A DNA stretch of 35,795 bases from Planctomycetota bacterium. Lineage in GTDB: Bacteria > Planctomycetota > UBA1135 > UBA2386. Of this stretch, positions 17,544 through 25,338 are shown one piece after another. Numbering within the stretch: the stretch's first letter is position 1; each line of letters starts with the position of its first letter. A program made the translations under genes and the position numbers. Under the pieces are notes generated by a model. That model was not told where the DNA came from and searched no databases. It saw only the letters and a list, made by a program, of their open reading frames with translations. Location of the stretch: the NCBI GenBank assembly GCA_016873195.1, contig VGXW01000011.1, positions 1 through 35,795 on the forward strand. The letters run 5' to 3'.

Positions 17544-17819
17544 ATGAAGACGCTGACGATCGTTCTCGCCGCCGGTGTGGTCACGGCGCTCATCACCTAC
17601 GCGTTGATCAGCGTGTTCGAACTGGTGGGCATCATGATGGGCGGCACCTTGACCATGCAGATCGGCACGTTCATCGGCGTGCTCGCCTGCATGGGCTTCG
17701 GGTCGGCGGCGCTGGCGTTGCTTTGGCGATGGTGCGTCGCGCGCGAGGACCGGGCCCGCTTCCAGAAGCTCGAACAGCGCGTGCAGGCCCTCGAGAACGG
17801 CGGCGCCACGCGCGGTTGA
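17544..17819 (+). CDS. Small two-helix membrane protein with C-terminal coiled coil
   Basis: A 91-aa protein not recognised by family. Two transmembrane segments (residues 5-30, LTIVLAAGVVTALITYALI, and 39-61, QIGTFIGVLACMGFGSAALAL) are followed by a charged, coiled-coil-like tail (REDRARFQKLEQRVQALE). Start ATG 17544; the frame shows strong third-position bias. It is divergent from the methyltransferase and 187 bp upstream of tyrS, so joint transcription with tyrS is possible. Function unknown. Confidence 0.7.
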   Translation: MKTLTIVLAAGVVTALITYALISVFELVGIMMGGTLTMQIGTFIGVLACMGFGSAALALLWRWCVAREDRARFQKLEQRVQALENGGATRG

Positions 17820-18006
17820 CCGCGACGGTTCGCGCGCAGTGCAGGCGCCACCCACCCCGCCGGCCGCGCGCACTGCCCATCGCCCGCACGCTTCGCTACC
17901 ATCCTCCGCCCGGCCGCGCGCTCGCGGACACCCGCTCGGCGGCCGGAGCCACCACGTGGCGTTCCGGCGAGGCGCACCTCGCCCCCGCCGCCGCCGGACC
18001 GATCCC

Positions 18007-19305
18007 ATGACCGACTTCCTCGCCGACCTCGAAGGCCGCGGCCTCGTGCACCAGGTCTCGCAGCCGTCCCACGAAGGCTGGCCGACGCTGGCACAGCGCC
18101 TCGCGCAGGGCCCGCTGACCGCCTACATCGGTTTCGACCCGACGGCGGCGAGCCTGCACGTCGGCAGCCTCTTGCCGGTCACCAACCTCGTGCGCCTGCA
18201 GCGCGCCGGCCACCGGCCGATCGCGATCGTCGGCGGCGGCACCGGCCTGATCGGCGACCCGAGCGGCAAGGCGACCGAGCGCGCGATGCTGACGAGGGAC
18301 CAGCTCGAGGCGAACGTCGCCGGCATGCGCGCACAGCTCGAGCGCTTCGTCGACTTCGCGGGGGAACGCGGTGCACTGCTGGTGAACAACGCCGACTGGC
18401 TGTGCGAACTGCGCCTCGTCGACTTCCTGCGCGACATCGGCAAGCTGTTCTCGGTCAACCAGATGGTCGTGCGCGACTCCGTCAAGCAGCGCCTCGAAGG
18501 CCGCGAGCACGGCATCAGCTACACGGAGTTCAGCTACTCGCTGCTGCAGGGTTACGACTTCCTCGTGCTGCACGACCGCTTCGGCTGCGAGCTGCAGATG
18601 GGCGGCAGCGACCAGTGGGGCAACATCACCGACGGCATCGACCTGATCCGGCGGCTGCGCGGCAAACCCGCCTACGGGCTCACGTCGCCGCTGGTGACGA
18701 AGAGCGACGGCAGCAAGTTCGGCAAGTCGGAGCAGGGCAACGTGTGGCTCGACGCGGGCCTCACGCGGCCGTTCTCGTTCCACCAGTTCTGGCTGAACCA
18801 GAGCGACGCCGACGCGGTGCGCTACCTCGGCTACTTCACGTTCCTGCCGGTCGAGGAGCTCGCGGCGATCGCGGCAGAGATGCAGGCGGCACCGCAGCAG
18901 CGCGCGGCGCAGAAGCGGCTCGCCGACGAGGTGACGCGATTCGTGCACGGCGAAGCGGCGCTCGCCTCGGCGCGGCGCGCGGGCGCCGTGTTGTTCGAGG
19001 GCGGCGACCTGCGCGCGCTGTCGGCGGACGAGCTCGCGGACGCGTTCGCCGAGGCGCCGCGCACGAAGCTCGGCGCGGCGACGCTGGGCACGCCCGACGC
19101 GTCGCTCGCGGCGGTGCTGGCGCTGACGAAGCTCGAACCGTCGCGCGGTCGCGCGCGCACGGCGATCGAGAGCGGCGCGGTCAGCGTCAACGGCGTGGTC
19201 GAGAAGGACCCGGCGCGCGTGCTGACGGCGGCGGACCGGCTGACGGGCGGGTTCGTGGTGCTGCGGCGCGGCAAGAAGAGCTACCACGTCGTGGAGACGG
19301 AGTAG
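18007..19305 (+). CDS. tyrS: Tyrosyl-tRNA synthetase
   Basis: Charges tRNA-Tyr with tyrosine. The 432-aa protein starts at ATG 18007 and has the class I signatures HVGS (51-54, HIGH box) and KFGKS (236-240, KMSKS box), the tyrosine-pocket segment GGSDQWGNI (198-206), and a C-terminal S4-like RNA-binding domain (about 365-430, SRGRARTAIESGAVSVNG). Length and order are those of the standard bacterial TyrRS. The 187 bp upstream contain TACCAT at about 17899, too far for a leaderless start, so this mRNA probably has a leader; no T-box was recognised. Confidence 0.97.
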   Translation: MTDFLADLEGRGLVHQVSQPSHEGWPTLAQRLAQGPLTAYIGFDPTAASLHVGSLLPVTNLVRLQRAGHRPIAIVGGGTGLIGDPSGKATERAMLTRDQLEANVAGMRAQLERFVDFAGERGALLVNNADWLCELRLVDFLRDIGKLFSVNQMVVRDSVKQRLEGREHGISYTEFSYSLLQGYDFLVLHDRFGCELQMGGSDQWGNITDGIDLIRRLRGKPAYGLTSPLVTKSDGSKFGKSEQGNVWLDAGLTRPFSFHQFWLNQSDADAVRYLGYFTFLPVEELAAIAAEMQAAPQQRAAQKRLADEVTRFVHGEAALASARRAGAVLFEGGDLRALSADELADAFAEAPRTKLGAATLGTPDASLAAVLALTKLEPSRGRARTAIESGAVSVNGVVEKDPARVLTAADRLTGGFVVLRRGKKSYHVVETE

Positions 19306-19329
19306 CGGCCGGGCGCTGGCGCGCGCTAC
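19302..19329. terminator. Inverted repeat spanning both stop codons of convergent tyrS and pip
   Basis: GTAGCG (19302-19307) pairs with CGCTAC (19324-19329), with a GC-rich interior that can fold further. The tyrS TAG and the pip TAG (minus strand) lie inside the two arms, leaving only 20 bp between genes. It could serve as a bidirectional terminator. Confidence 0.4.
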
Positions 19330-20288
19330 CGCCGCGGATCGCCGGTCTTCGCCACGCGGTCCATCGCGGCCACCAGTTCGCGCGCGAGGCCCGGCTCGTG
19401 CGCACTGTGCCCCGCGTCGTCGACGACCACGTAGTCGGCCTCGGGCCACGCCCGGTGCAGGTCGTCGGCGCCGCGCAGCGGGCTGATCAGGTCGTAGCGG
19501 CCGTGCACGAGCAGCGCGGGCAGATGGCGCACGCGGTGCAGCAGGCGCAGCAGCAGGTCCTCGGGCAGGAAGCGCTCGTTGCGCAGGTAGTGCACCTGCA
19601 GCCGCGCCTGCGCCCAGCTCGCCGCTTCGGCGGTCATCTGCGCCAGCATCTCCGGGTGCGGCAGCAGCGTGCCGGTGCTCGCCGCGTAGGTCGTCCACGC
19701 CACCGCCGCCGCGCGCGCCGCCGCGCCGTCGTCGCCGTGCAGCAGTTCGTGGTAGGCGGACAGCAGATCGCCGCGCCGTGCCTCCGGCACGTGCTCCGCG
19801 AAAGCGCGCCAGACCTCCGGCGCCAGCGCGCGCAGTCCGTAGACGAACCAGTCGATCTCGAAGGCCCGCAACAGCCAGATGCCGCGCAGGCACAGCGACA
19901 GCACGCGCTCGGGATGGCGTTCGGCGTAGTAGAGGCCGAGCGTGCTGCCCCACGAGCCGCCGAACAGGTGCCAGCGCGCGATGCCGAGCCGTTCGCGCAC
20001 GCGCTCGAAGTCCTCGACGAGCAGGTCGATCGTGTTCTCGCGCACCTCGCCGCCCGGCGTGCTGCGGCCCGCACCGCGCTGGTCGACGAACACCACGCGG
20101 AATTCGCGCGGGTCGAAGAACCGCCGGCTCGCCGGCGAACAGCCGGCCCCGGGGCCGCCGTGCACGAACAACACCGGGATGCCGCGCGGATCGCCGCACT
20201 GCGCGACGTGCAGCGTGTGCAGCGGCGAGACCGGCAGGCGCTCCTGGTGGAACGGTTCGCAGGGCGGATAGAGGCCGGGAGGCGGCAT
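19326..20288 (-). CDS. pip: Prolyl aminopeptidase (alpha/beta hydrolase, S33)
   Basis: Cytosolic enzyme releasing N-terminal proline from peptides. The 320-aa protein has the family N-terminus LYPPCEPFHQERLPVSPLHT, oxyanion loop HGGPGAG (43-49), nucleophile elbow GGSWGS (Ser 112), Asp 266 (HGRYDLIS) and His 294 (DAGHSAHEP). Length matches bacterial proline iminopeptidases (about 310-320 aa). Start ATG 20288 is supported by TAGCCT ending 6 nt upstream. It is divergent from the SGNH hydrolase with only 23 bp between starts, and convergent with tyrS. Confidence 0.95.
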   Translation of the reverse strand: MPPPGLYPPCEPFHQERLPVSPLHTLHVAQCGDPRGIPVLFVHGGPGAGCSPASRRFFDPREFRVVFVDQRGAGRSTPGGEVRENTIDLLVEDFERVRERLGIARWHLFGGSWGSTLGLYYAERHPERVLSLCLRGIWLLRAFEIDWFVYGLRALAPEVWRAFAEHVPEARRGDLLSAYHELLHGDDGAAARAAAVAWTTYAASTGTLLPHPEMLAQMTAEAASWAQARLQVHYLRNERFLPEDLLLRLLHRVRHLPALLVHGRYDLISPLRGADDLHRAWPEADYVVVDDAGHSAHEPGLARELVAAMDRVAKTGDPRR

Positions 20289-20294
20289 GCCGAG

Positions 20295-20300
20295 AGGCTA
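20295..20300 (-). promoter_or_regulatory. -10 element (TAGCCT) of pip, leaderless
   Basis: TAGCCT on the minus strand, 6 nt from the ATG at 20288. It shares two bases (TA) with the opposite -10 element of the SGNH hydrolase. Confidence 0.55.
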
Positions 20301-20304
20301 CCAT
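20299..20304 (+). promoter_or_regulatory. -10 element (TACCAT) of the SGNH hydrolase, leaderless
   Basis: TACCAT on the plus strand, 7 nt from ATG 20312, overlapping the pip -10 element head to head. Confidence 0.6.
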
Positions 20305-20311
20305 CGCCGGC

Positions 20312-21421
20312 ATGGTGTCCCTCTCGCGCCGTTCGTTCCTCGCCGCTGGCGCCGCCGCCGTCGCCGCGCCCGCCGTTCTCGCCGCCGCCCCGCGGCCGCG
20401 CGCCGACCTCGCCTGGACCGACGTGGTCGATTGGCCGATCGAGGGCCGCGCCTTCGCCGACCGCAAGGCGCCCTACGACCGCCTGCCCGCGCGCGCCGAG
20501 GCCACCGTGCGCAAGGAGGTCTGGGACCTGTCGCGCGACAGCGCGGGCATGGTCGTGCGCCTGTCGACGGCGAGCCCCGAACTGCACGTGCGCTACCGGC
20601 TCACGCGGTCGCGCCTCGCGATGGCGCACATGCCCGCGACCGGCGTCAGCGGCGTCGACCTCTACGGCCACGGTGGCGGGCGCTGGCGCTGGATCGAGGT
20701 GACGCGGCCCGCCGCGCAGGACGTGACGGCGAAGCTGTTCGGCCCGCGGCCGGCCGGCGAAGCGCGCCCGTTCCTGCTCTACCTGCCGCTCCACAACGGC
20801 GTCGAGAAGCTCGAACTCGGCGTGCCCGCGGGCGAGACCGTGGCCCCGGCACCGCCGCGCGCGGCCGGCCGCAAGCCCCTGGTCTGCTACGGCACGTCGA
20901 TCCTGCACGGCGCGTGCGCGTCGCGGCCGGGCATGGCGTGGGCCGCGATCCTGGGCCGCGCGCTCGACCGCGAGATCGTGAACCTCGGCTTCTCGGGCAA
21001 CGGCCGCATGGAACTGGAGGTCGGCCAGTTCCTCGTCGAACTCGACCCGGCCGCATTCGTGATCGACTGCCTGCCGAACATGACGCCCGAACAGGTCGCC
21101 GAACGCACCGCACCGCTCGTGAACCTGCTGCGCGGCAAGCGGCCGGCGACGCCGATCCTGCTCGTCGAGGACCGCACGTTCGGCAACGCGTGGTTCGACG
21201 AGAAGCGGCTGGCGGAGCACGAGCGGCGCCGGCAGGCGCTGCGCGATGCGTTCGCGGGCCTGCAGCGCGACGGCGTCGCGGGCCTGCATCTGCTCGGCGG
21301 GGCGCCGCTGCTCGGCGACGACGACGAAGGCACGACCGACGGCTCGCACCCGAACGACCTCGGCATGATGCGCCAGGCGCAGTGCGTGGCCGCGGCGTTG
21401 CGGCCGATCCTCGGCGGGTGA
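20312..21421 (+). CDS. Secreted SGNH/GDSL-type esterase with GxDLY N-terminal domain
   Basis: Predicted exported esterase or carbohydrate deacetylase, 369 aa. A Tat-type signal is present (SRRSFLAAGAAAVAAPAVLA). The N-terminal beta-domain ends in GVSGVDLYG (GxDLY motif, about 112-119). The SGNH domain follows with nucleophile Ser 196 (YGTSIL), Gly in NLGFSGNG (224-231), Asn 256 (CLPNM) and the D343-x-x-H346 pair (DGSHPN). The two-domain order is that of the GxDLY/Lipase_GDSL_3 pairing. Start ATG 20312 is supported by TACCAT 7 nt upstream. It leads a likely operon with two DinB genes (17 bp to the next start). Confidence 0.9.
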   Translation: MVSLSRRSFLAAGAAAVAAPAVLAAAPRPRADLAWTDVVDWPIEGRAFADRKAPYDRLPARAEATVRKEVWDLSRDSAGMVVRLSTASPELHVRYRLTRSRLAMAHMPATGVSGVDLYGHGGGRWRWIEVTRPAAQDVTAKLFGPRPAGEARPFLLYLPLHNGVEKLELGVPAGETVAPAPPRAAGRKPLVCYGTSILHGACASRPGMAWAAILGRALDREIVNLGFSGNGRMELEVGQFLVELDPAAFVIDCLPNMTPEQVAERTAPLVNLLRGKRPATPILLVEDRTFGNAWFDEKRLAEHERRRQALRDAFAGLQRDGVAGLHLLGGAPLLGDDDEGTTDGSHPNDLGMMRQAQCVAAALRPILGG

Positions 21422-21428
21422 ACGGCAC

Positions 21429-21433
21429 GGAGG
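21429..21433 (+). promoter_or_regulatory. Ribosome binding site of the first DinB gene
   Basis: GGAGG with 5 nt to ATG 21439, in the 17-bp gap after the SGNH gene; expected for an internal operon gene. Confidence 0.6.
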
Positions 21434-21438
21434 CGCCC

Positions 21439-21969
21439 ATGCACTACGATTCCACCGAGGCGACGGCGCTGCTGCAGCGCACGCCGGCCCAGCTCGACGC
21501 CTGGCTGCGCGGCCTGCCCGACGCCTGGCTGCGCTGCGACGAGGGGCCCGGCACCTGGAGCCCCTATGTGGTCGTCGGGCACCTGGTCGCCGGCGAACGG
21601 ACCGACTGGCTGCCGCGCGTGCGCCACCTGCTGCAGCACGGCGAGTCGGTGCCGTTCCCGCCGTTCGACCGCGAGGCGCAGTTCGCGCGGCCCGCGGTGC
21701 CGATCGGCACCCTGCTCGACGAGTTCACGGCACTGCGCGGACAGAGCCTCGCGGGGCTCGCCGCGCTGCAGCTGTCGCCGGCCGACCTCGCTCGCCGCGG
21801 CCGGCATCCTGCGCTCGGCCCCGTGACGCTCGGCCAGCACCTCGCGACGTGGGTCGCGCACGACCTCACGCACACGGCGCAGATCGCGCGGGCGATGGCG
21901 CGCCGCTACCGCGACGACGTCGGCCCGTGGTCCGCCTACCTGCGCATCGTGCGCGAAGGTCCGGCCTGA
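21439..21969 (+). CDS. DinB-family protein (first copy)
   Basis: A 176-aa DinB/YfiT-like four-helix bundle protein. The family's metal-binding His triad fits His 48 (VVGHLV), His 141 and His 145 (WVAHDLTHTAQIA). Members are thiol-dependent metalloenzymes (for example bacillithiol or mycothiol S-transferase-like); the reaction here is unknown. GGAGG precedes the ATG. It sits between the SGNH hydrolase and a second, divergent DinB gene. Confidence 0.85.
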   Translation: MHYDSTEATALLQRTPAQLDAWLRGLPDAWLRCDEGPGTWSPYVVVGHLVAGERTDWLPRVRHLLQHGESVPFPPFDREAQFARPAVPIGTLLDEFTALRGQSLAGLAALQLSPADLARRGRHPALGPVTLGQHLATWVAHDLTHTAQIARAMARRYRDDVGPWSAYLRIVREGPA

Positions 21970-22016
21970 CGCGCTGGCCCCTTGCAGCACGGGCCGCGGC
22001 GCCGTTCGCTTTCCTC

Positions 22017-22535
22017 ATGCCGCTGCGCCCTTCCGCGGACGAGTTCTCCCCGCACCACCAGGCCTACATCGACCGCGTGCCGCTCGGCGACGTGCTCGTG
22101 CACCTGCACACGCAGGGCCGCAGCACCTTGCGGCTGCTGCACGCGCTGTCCGAATCGCGGGCCGGTTACCGCTACGCCGAGGGCAAGTGGACCGTGAAGC
22201 AGGTCGTGCAGCACGTGATCGACGGCGAACGGCTGTTCGGCTACCGCGCGCTGTGCTTCGCGCGCGGCGAAGCGGGCGCGCTGCCGGGTTTCGACGAGAA
22301 CCTCTACGCGGCGAACGACGGCTCCGCCGGGCGCACGGTCGCGAGCCTCGGCGCCGAGTATGCCGCGGTGCGCGCGGCCACCTGCGCGCTCTACGAGGGC
22401 TTCGACGGCCCGGCCTGGGGGCGGCGCGGCATCGCCAACGGCAAGCCGATCACCGTGCGCGCGCTGCCGTGGGTCACCGCCGGCCACGAACTGCACCACC
22501 TCGCGGTGCTGCACGAACGCTACGGGATCGGCTGA
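22017..22535 (+). CDS. DinB-family protein (second copy)
   Basis: A 172-aa DinB-superfamily protein, clearly different in sequence from the gene before it. His 66 (VVQHVIDGERLFGYR), His 157 and His 161 (AGHELHHLAVL) form the expected metal-binding set; the EGKWTVKQV segment and the AGHELHH end are typical of the damage-inducible DinB_2 type. It starts 47 bp after the first DinB gene and ends 2 bp before the GTG of the cation exporter, so all are likely cotranscribed. Confidence 0.88.
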   Translation: MPLRPSADEFSPHHQAYIDRVPLGDVLVHLHTQGRSTLRLLHALSESRAGYRYAEGKWTVKQVVQHVIDGERLFGYRALCFARGEAGALPGFDENLYAANDGSAGRTVASLGAEYAAVRAATCALYEGFDGPAWGRRGIANGKPITVRALPWVTAGHELHHLAVLHERYGIG

Positions 22536-22537
22536 CG

Positions 22538-23470
22538 GTGGTGCACGAGCACTGTTTCCTCGGCGCGCGGCACGGGGAGAACCAGCGCCGCACCTGGACC
22601 GTCATCGCCGTGACCGCGGCGATGATGGTCGCGGAGATCGTCTGCGGCACGCTGTTCGGCTCGATGGCGCTGCTCGCCGACGGCTGGCACATGGCGACGC
22701 ACGCCGGCGCGCTGTCGATCTCGGCGCTCGCCTACGCCTTCGCCCTGCGGCGCACGCGCGACCGGCGGTTCTCGTTCGGCACCGGCAAGGTCGGGGATCT
22801 CGCGGGGTTCGCGAGCGCGGTGGTGCTCGCGGTCGTCGCCTTGTGGATCGGCGTCGAGTCGGGGCTGCGGTTGCTGAGCCCGGTGGCGATCTCGTTCGAC
22901 GAGGCGATCTGGGTCGCGGGGCTCGGGCTGTGCGTCAACGTCGTGTGCGCGCTGGTGCTGGGCGGCGGGCACGGGCACGAGCACGCCGATGGGTACGGCG
23001 AAGGCGAGGTGGCGGGGGAGGAATGCGGCGAGTCCGGCCACACGCACCTGCACCGCGACCACAACCTGCGCTCGGCGTATCTGCACGTGCTCGCCGACGC
23101 GGTCACCTCGGTCGCGGCGATCCTGGGCCTGCTGGCGGGCAAGTTCCTGGGTTGGGCCTGGTTCGACCCGGTCGTCGGAGTGCTGGGCGCGGTGATGATC
23201 GCGCTGTGGTCGATCGGGCTCCTGCGCGACACCGCGGCGGTGTTGCTCGACATGGTGCCCGGCGGCGAGGTCGAGGCGGCGGTGCGCGAACGGCTCGAGC
23301 GCGACGGCGATCGGGTCGGCGACCTGCACGTCTGGCGCGTGGGGCCGGGGCATCTCGCGGTGGTGGTGGAGGTCGTGACGGCGTCGGCGCGGCCGGCGGC
23401 GGAGTATCGGCAGCGGCTCGCTGGCATCCGGCACCTGTCGCACGTGACGGTCGAGGTCACGCGGCGGTAG
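22538..23470 (+). CDS. dmeF: Cation diffusion facilitator, DmeF-type (Co/Ni/Zn export)
   Basis: Inner-membrane divalent-cation/proton antiporter, 310 aa. GTG 22538 or 22541 are equivalent starts; both give VHEHCFLGARHG, the His-rich N-terminus of DmeF proteins. The motifs are ALLADGWHMATHA (about 45-56) in TM2 and HVLADAVTSV (His 183, Asp 187) in TM5, with a long His/Glu-rich metal-sensing loop (GGGHGHEHA…HTHLHRDHN, about 142-176) between TM4 and TM5. About six TM segments precede a cytosolic CDF C-terminal domain (DLHVWRVGPGHLAVVVEV). The symbol is by family resemblance; metal specificity is inferred. It is convergent with the DUF4276 gene 13 bp away. Confidence 0.87.
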   Translation: MVHEHCFLGARHGENQRRTWTVIAVTAAMMVAEIVCGTLFGSMALLADGWHMATHAGALSISALAYAFALRRTRDRRFSFGTGKVGDLAGFASAVVLAVVALWIGVESGLRLLSPVAISFDEAIWVAGLGLCVNVVCALVLGGGHGHEHADGYGEGEVAGEECGESGHTHLHRDHNLRSAYLHVLADAVTSVAAILGLLAGKFLGWAWFDPVVGVLGAVMIALWSIGLLRDTAAVLLDMVPGGEVEAAVRERLERDGDRVGDLHVWRVGPGHLAVVVEVVTASARPAAEYRQRLAGIRHLSHVTVEVTRR

Positions 23471-23483
23471 GGGGGCGCTGCGA

Positions 23484-24071
23484 TCAGGGGGCAGGGCCTG
23501 GAGCACCGCGCAAGAGACGCCCGACTTCGCGCAGGAGCTTGTCGAAGGACGGACACCCGCGAGCTGCGTCGAGGTCGAAGAGAGCCGCGAACGACGGTTG
23601 GTCCAGCGTCTCGCTGTAGCGGCGCGCCATGCGGGCAGCGAGCCAGCCCTTGGCGCCCCGCACTGCTTCCGGGTCGGCCGGGGCGATGGTACTGTCGTCG
23701 AGCTTGCCGGCAGCGGCCAGCGAGGCGGCAGCAGCGAGGTACCACGACTCGAACTCCGTTCGCGCCACGACGACGGCAACGGGCCGGTCCGCCCTGGCTG
23801 CGATGGCACAGGCGAGCAGACGCGGTCCGAGGATCGCAGGACAGTCTGCATCGGCATCGAGCACGACCAGGATCGGATCGCCGGGTGCCGACGATCGCGC
23901 CGCCAGTTCGACGGCTCGCCGCAGGCCATCCTCCCGCACGAGTTGGCTGCGCGGCACACGGATGGGGAGCCTTACGGCGGCCGTCACGCCCGCGAGAGCA
24001 GCGATGCGCCGCAACAGCACAGGGACGGCTTCCACTTCGCCGTGACCCTCGACGATCGGGACGATCCTCAT
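23484..24071 (-). CDS. DUF4276 (TOPRIM-like) protein of the second ATPase module
   Basis: A 195-aa DUF4276 protein of the classic VEGHGE type: MRIVPIVEGHGEVEAVPVLL at the start, DADADC (72-77) as the acidic second motif and ARTEFESWYLA further on. The E…DxDxD arrangement resembles a TOPRIM nuclease core, an inference. Its ATG (24071-24069) overlaps the ATPase stop (TGA 24070-24068), giving ATGA coupling. It is only distantly similar to the first DUF4276 in the window; shared features are the N-terminal acid, the D-rich motif and the E-x-E-x-W motif. Confidence 0.87.
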   Translation of the reverse strand: MRIVPIVEGHGEVEAVPVLLRRIAALAGVTAAVRLPIRVPRSQLVREDGLRRAVELAARSSAPGDPILVVLDADADCPAILGPRLLACAIAARADRPVAVVVARTEFESWYLAAAASLAAAGKLDDSTIAPADPEAVRGAKGWLAARMARRYSETLDQPSFAALFDLDAARGCPSFDKLLREVGRLLRGAPGPAP

Positions 24072-25258
24072 GTCTCCTGCCGCCCGAACAGCAGCAGTTG
24101 CCGCGGGCAAGCTGCCTCGGCGTCCGGCTCGAGACGGTTCATGCGCAGCAGTTCGCCGGCGGTGTAGAGGCGGTCGCGCAGGACCTCGCGCCCCGCCTGG
24201 TTCAGCCGCCCCAGGTGCGTCTCGTTCCCGTCGGCGACGACGGCGAGGATCGCTTCGTCGGGCACGTCCTTGTCGTCGAGCAGATCCGCGCTGTGGCTGG
24301 TCGTCACGACCTGCATGCGCGTGGCGGCATCGCGAAGCGCGTCGAGCAACACGCCAGCCGCCGCCGGATGCAGCGCGGTCTCCGGTTCCTCGATGCCGAC
24401 CAGCGGGATCGGTGCGCCGTTGCCCGTCTGGTGCAGCGCGAGCAGGATGCCGAGCGCGCGGACCGTGCCATCCGACATGTTCTGGGCGAGGAATCGCCAG
24501 GCGTCCCTGGCGCCGTGCACCTGCTGGCGGAACCCCACGGTTTCCCGTGGCCCGAGCGCCACGTGTTCGACGCCGACCACGCCCGGAGCCACCTTGGCGA
24601 GGTAGTCGACGAGCCGCTGCTTCTGGGCCGGCACCCCCTCCAGCCGCGCGACCACGCTCGCCACGTTGCTGCCGTCGCGCTTCAGCAGATGACCCGCGTC
24701 GGGCGGCTGCAGCTCGCGCATCGCGTTGGGGTTCAGGTTGTAGAAGCCCATACGCGAGAGTGCCTCGTAGACCGGCCGGAGCGGCGCATGGCCCGAGGCA
24801 ATGCTCAGGAAGAGACGATCGGAACTGGCCGCCGGAGCCGGCCCCAGCCGCGGCGAGAACGTGGTGACGACGCCATCCTCGACGACGAACTCGACACCTG
24901 CCTGTGCGGCGAAACACTCTTCGCGCTTCACCGTCCAGGTGCCGTTGGCCCCGGCGCCGATCTCGAACGCGTAGTGCCCGGCGAGCCTTGCCGCGCCGAA
25001 GTCCAACCGGATGCCGAAGTGGGTGGGGTGGCCGCTGGAGCGGCGGCGGACCTCGCCGATGCCGCCGCGGTCGCGGCTGGCATGGTGGAGCGACTGGTTC
25101 AGGGCGTCCGCGACGAAGCGCAGCGCGTCGAGGAAGTTGCTCTTGCCCGAGCCGTTCGGTCCGACGAGGAACGTCAGCGGCCCGAGCACCACGTCGCAGC
25201 CGCCGATGCTGCGGTAGTTCTTCAGCCGGACCCGCTGCAGGAACGCCGTCGAGGCCAT
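24068..25258 (-). CDS. AAA-family (RecF/AAA_21-like) ATPase of the second DUF4276 module
   Basis: A 396-aa ABC/SMC-type ATPase: LKNYRSIGGCDVVLGPLTFL leads into Walker A GPNGSGKS (33-40), an SDGTVRAL signature segment (about 264), VGIEEPETALHP (Glu 290-291) and TTSHS (His 322). No TOPRIM domain is fused; the DUF4276 gene downstream supplies it. The architecture resembles split OLD-like and PARIS-like systems, in which an ATPase senses invasion and restrains or presents a nuclease; function is not established here. ATG 25258 is supported by TAACCT ending 8 nt upstream, a leaderless signature. The gene follows the export operon by 80 bp on the same strand. Confidence 0.88.
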   Translation of the reverse strand: MASTAFLQRVRLKNYRSIGGCDVVLGPLTFLVGPNGSGKSNFLDALRFVADALNQSLHHASRDRGGIGEVRRRSSGHPTHFGIRLDFGAARLAGHYAFEIGAGANGTWTVKREECFAAQAGVEFVVEDGVVTTFSPRLGPAPAASSDRLFLSIASGHAPLRPVYEALSRMGFYNLNPNAMRELQPPDAGHLLKRDGSNVASVVARLEGVPAQKQRLVDYLAKVAPGVVGVEHVALGPRETVGFRQQVHGARDAWRFLAQNMSDGTVRALGILLALHQTGNGAPIPLVGIEEPETALHPAAAGVLLDALRDAATRMQVVTTSHSADLLDDKDVPDEAILAVVADGNETHLGRLNQAGREVLRDRLYTAGELLRMNRLEPDAEAACPRQLLLFGRQET

Positions 25259-25266
25259 TGCAGCAG

Positions 25267-25272
25267 AGGTTA
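25267..25272 (-). promoter_or_regulatory. -10 element (TAACCT) of the second ATPase module
   Basis: TAACCT, 8 nt before ATG 25258. It implies the ATPase/DUF4276 pair has its own promoter in the 80-bp gap after the export operon. Confidence 0.5.
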
Positions 25273-25338
25273 CACGCGGTTGCTGGAGGACTTCCACTGC
25301 GGGCGGGTGGCGGATGCGCCACGGGATCCGCAGATCCC

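Noticed and set aside
14488-17547. Long plus-strand open frame (1019 codons) opposite the beta-lactamase-like and methyltransferase genes
   Set aside because: Low-complexity Arg/Val/Ala composition spanning two real genes; long antisense frames are expected at this GC content.
24894-25338. AAA ATPase gene extended upstream into the long frame reaching 26245
   Set aside because: The upstream part is Arg/Gly-rich antisense to no gene but overlaps the adaptor gene in another frame; the ATPase fold starts at ATG 25258, which has a -10 element in place.
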